64,000 nt of DNA, taken from NCBI RefSeq assembly GCF_008386575.1, contig NZ_VUOA01000037.1:62001-126000 (forward strand). Reading direction: 5' to 3'. The number at the start of each line of letters is the position of its first letter. Within the stretch, counting starts at the first letter, position 1. Below, piece by piece: positions 62,251 to 64,000 of the stretch. The DNA comes from Salinarimonas soli (GTDB taxonomy: Bacteria > Pseudomonadota > Alphaproteobacteria > Rhizobiales > Beijerinckiaceae). A program made the translations under genes and the position numbers. Below the pieces are notes generated by a model, which did no database searches, was not told the origin of the DNA, and saw nothing but the letters and a program-made list of their open reading frames with translations.

Positions 62251-63810
62251 TCAACGGATTTCCGAGCGACGGGGACCATGTTCCTCAGCCGGCATGGTCC
62301 CGGCCAGAATAGCTAGATAGCGGCGAGAGATGACGTCCCAGGTGAAGTGCTCACGCCAAGCGCGCCGCCCCTCTTCGCCGAGCGATGCCCGGAGCGCGTC
62401 GTCTTGGAGCAGCCGGTCGATCTCCGTGGCAAGAATCGCCGGGTCAACCTTGACGTAACCCCGCTCATCCTTTTCAGCCGAACAGATCACCCCGCCGCCG
62501 GACCAGCGCGCGATCTCGGCGGCGTTGCCGGCAGGAACGCTGAGGAACGGCAGGCCGCTCGCCGAGGCTTCGAAGAGCACGAGCGGGGAGTACTCGACCC
62601 GCGACGCGAACACGAAGAGGTCGGCCGCGAAGAAGAGTTCCACGACTTCGTTCCGCGGCAGCTCGGTCTGGACAACCATCTTCAGAGGGTCGCGGCGCGC
62701 ATCGGCGATCGCGTCGTCGATGGTCCGCAGGCGCGGCGGCGGCTGGGGTGGTGGCGAGTTCGGGGAGACGGCGCGGTGCAGGGCGAGGCGTGCCTGAAAG
62801 GCGAGATCGCGCACCAGCCGGCGAACCGGATAATATGGCATGAGGAGCAGCCAGATTGTACGGTGATAGACCCAAAGGCAGGCGCGCCTCAGGAAAGTGC
62901 CAACCCCGCCGCGCCGTAAGGTCAGTACGGCGCGCCCGACAATCGCCGAGATCCCGCGTTGGCGCTCCGGTCTGGCGGGCTCCTTCACGGGCGGCGGCTC
63001 GGACTCCGTCGGCGTGTCGTCCGGCGCGATCGGGTCGGCAGGCCTCGGCGGTTCGGGCGCGTCGGCGGGCCGGGCGCCCCACTGCCCGTTGAGCGCGAGG
63101 GCGAGCGGCCGACCTCGCGGGTCGAGGCGTGCGAACGCTTCCGCGACCTCGAGATGACCCTTCATGCTGATCGGCGTGCCGACGGTGATCAGGAGCAGTG
63201 CATCGTCGGGAATCCCGAGCCGCGCCCGGATGCCCGACGCAGGTGGAACGTCGAATTCCTTCTCGCTCGCGCCGTTCGGCAGGAAAGCCAGCTTCTCGAG
63301 GCCGTGCTCCCGCGCGAAGTTCACGTCCCGATAGTCCTCGGCGTAGAAGATCAGCTCGTCGAACTTCCCGATGATCGAGGGGAGCTCCTTGAAGTACCCC
63401 GCATAGCTCGGCTCATAGAGCGCGGAGTAACCGCACGGGATGAAGACCTTCCGGCATTTGATGTCGTCGAGCGCGGGCCAGCTCGCGTCGAACGTCCACT
63501 GCTGGGCCGCCTTCATCAGGATGGCGTCCCCGTCGAAGGCGCGCAGGAAATCGCGGTAGCGCTGGATCTCACCCTCAAGGCCGCGCACCAGGTTCCCGCT
63601 GATGTGGAACGAGGCGATCTTCACGCCATTGAGCTCTTCGAAGCCGCGCTCGGGCAGGAAGGTCGTCGCGACGGTGACGTCGTGCCCGGCTGCGGCGAAA
63701 CGCTCGGCGAGCTGCCGCATCACCTCCTGCACGCCGCCCCTGCTCGGGTGATAGAATTCGCAGCAGAGAAGGAGCTTCATCCGCCGGCCGTCGATCGGCT
63801 GCGCATCCAT
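62251..63810 (-). CDS. Glycosyltransferase family 4 with internal Pro-rich insertion
   Basis: The 519-residue product starts at ATG 63810, four bases after the upstream stop; MKLLLCCEFYHPSRGGVQEV at residue 11 is the other possible start. The N-domain shows HPSRGGVQEVMRQLAERFAA and LLITVGTPISMKGHLEVAEA (206-225). The donor domain resumes at about 362 (FFAADLFVFASRVEYSPLVL, VLFEASASGLPFLSVPAGNA). Residues about 248-360 are an unusual insertion: Pro/Glu-rich, then basic, with an aromatic hydrophobic segment (LWVYHRTIWLLLMPYYPVRR). Usual family members are about 370-400 residues. Confidence 0.87.
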   Translation of the reverse strand: MDAQPIDGRRMKLLLCCEFYHPSRGGVQEVMRQLAERFAAAGHDVTVATTFLPERGFEELNGVKIASFHISGNLVRGLEGEIQRYRDFLRAFDGDAILMKAAQQWTFDASWPALDDIKCRKVFIPCGYSALYEPSYAGYFKELPSIIGKFDELIFYAEDYRDVNFAREHGLEKLAFLPNGASEKEFDVPPASGIRARLGIPDDALLLITVGTPISMKGHLEVAEAFARLDPRGRPLALALNGQWGARPADAPEPPRPADPIAPDDTPTESEPPPVKEPARPERQRGISAIVGRAVLTLRRGGVGTFLRRACLWVYHRTIWLLLMPYYPVRRLVRDLAFQARLALHRAVSPNSPPPQPPPRLRTIDDAIADARRDPLKMVVQTELPRNEVVELFFAADLFVFASRVEYSPLVLFEASASGLPFLSVPAGNAAEIARWSGGGVICSAEKDERGYVKVDPAILATEIDRLLQDDALRASLGEEGRRAWREHFTWDVISRRYLAILAGTMPAEEHGPRRSEIR

Positions 63811-63814
63811 GTTG

Positions 63815-64000
63815 TTACCCTGAGATCCAGCGCCGGATCAGACGGCGCGCGCCGATTGGCAGAGGGAGACGGCGGTAAAGGGCCAGGAGCGGCGAGGCGG
63901 ACTCCGGTAAGCGCCGTGCCTGGAGAAAGTGATGGCGGAGATTGGCGACCAGTTCGTCGCGCCGTTTGGCTAGGCCCTCGCCCCCATGCCGATCGGCGAT
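63815..64000 (-). CDS. C-terminus of an upstream gene (partial)
   Basis: The frame is open from the right edge to TAA 63815-63817, giving 61 residues that end LPIGARRLIRRWISG. They are basic and helical (GLAKRRDELVANLRHHFLQA). With only the tail visible the family is unknown. The 4-base spacing to the GT4 start implies one operon, so a polysaccharide gene is likely. Confidence 0.6.
   Translation of the reverse strand: MADRHGGEGLAKRRDELVANLRHHFLQARRLPESASPLLALYRRLPLPIGARRLIRRWISG

Overview
The window is high-GC DNA with dense, mostly ATG-started genes, short intergenic gaps and many 4-bp ATGA overlaps. The gene families point to an alphaproteobacterium of the order Hyphomicrobiales, most plausibly Methylobacteriaceae (Methylobacterium or Microvirga-like). 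The pointers are an EcfG-type sigma factor with a NepR-like segment, numerous ABC importers with GntR regulators, a class II photolyase, and a gmd/fcl polysaccharide locus. This placement is inference; there is no rRNA or other phylogenetic marker, and no tRNA, CRISPR array or insertion sequence was recognised.

Layout. 1-205 is the start of a family 2 glycosyltransferase. 664-2484 is a GH15 glucoamylase/trehalase. 2863-6570 is an EmrAB-type drug efflux pair with a divergent TetR gene and two matching operators. 6609-15474 is a FadR-type GntR gene divergent from a seven-gene operon: a gamma-glutamyltransferase-like hydrolase, a DUF1028 protein and a complete Dpp/Opp peptide importer. 15484-19734 is a complete sugar ABC importer operon on the minus strand, behind a perfect 18-bp palindrome. 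20004-24077 adds a Gfo/Idh dehydrogenase, an SMP-30 lactonase, a short-chain dehydrogenase and a GalM epimerase, which together look like oxidative catabolism of the imported sugar. 24183-27274 holds an ABC-F ATPase, another SDR and a conserved hypothetical gene.

27346-35422 is a catabolic island. It holds an Asp/Glu-racemase/maleate-isomerase-like enzyme, a three-component SsuABC/TauABC-type importer, an FAD monooxygenase, an SDR, an aldehyde dehydrogenase and a HutC-type GntR regulator. Its two divergent promoter regions carry related palindromes (16 of 22 positions identical), suggesting one regulator and an unknown, probably aromatic or heterocyclic, substrate.

35590-44165 is a mixed region of secreted and stress-type genes. 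It holds a repeat-containing secreted protein, a DUF1989 protein, a Gly-rich secreted protein, a 24-codon mini-gene, a tandem PilZ protein, an LprI-ankyrin chimera, a small secreted protein, an MFS transporter and a sigma factor. The sigma factor appears to be a natural fusion of a NepR-like anti-sigma segment to an EcfG-type sigma factor. Two intergenic GGAAC-N17-GTT elements lie nearby. One precedes the mini-gene and the other precedes a terminator with no gene between, a candidate stress-induced small RNA.

44263-64000 is a surface-polysaccharide locus. It contains an O-antigen ligase/polymerase, GT4, GT61, GT2-GT4 fusion and other glycosyltransferases, a FlaA1/CapD-type dehydratase, a UDP-glucuronate 4-epimerase, a ManC-type GDP-mannose pyrophosphorylase, gmd and fcl for GDP-L-fucose, and a methyltransferase. 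A photolyase, a VTT-family membrane protein and a 50-residue HTH protein are embedded in it. The window ends inside a further gene upstream of the last glycosyltransferase.
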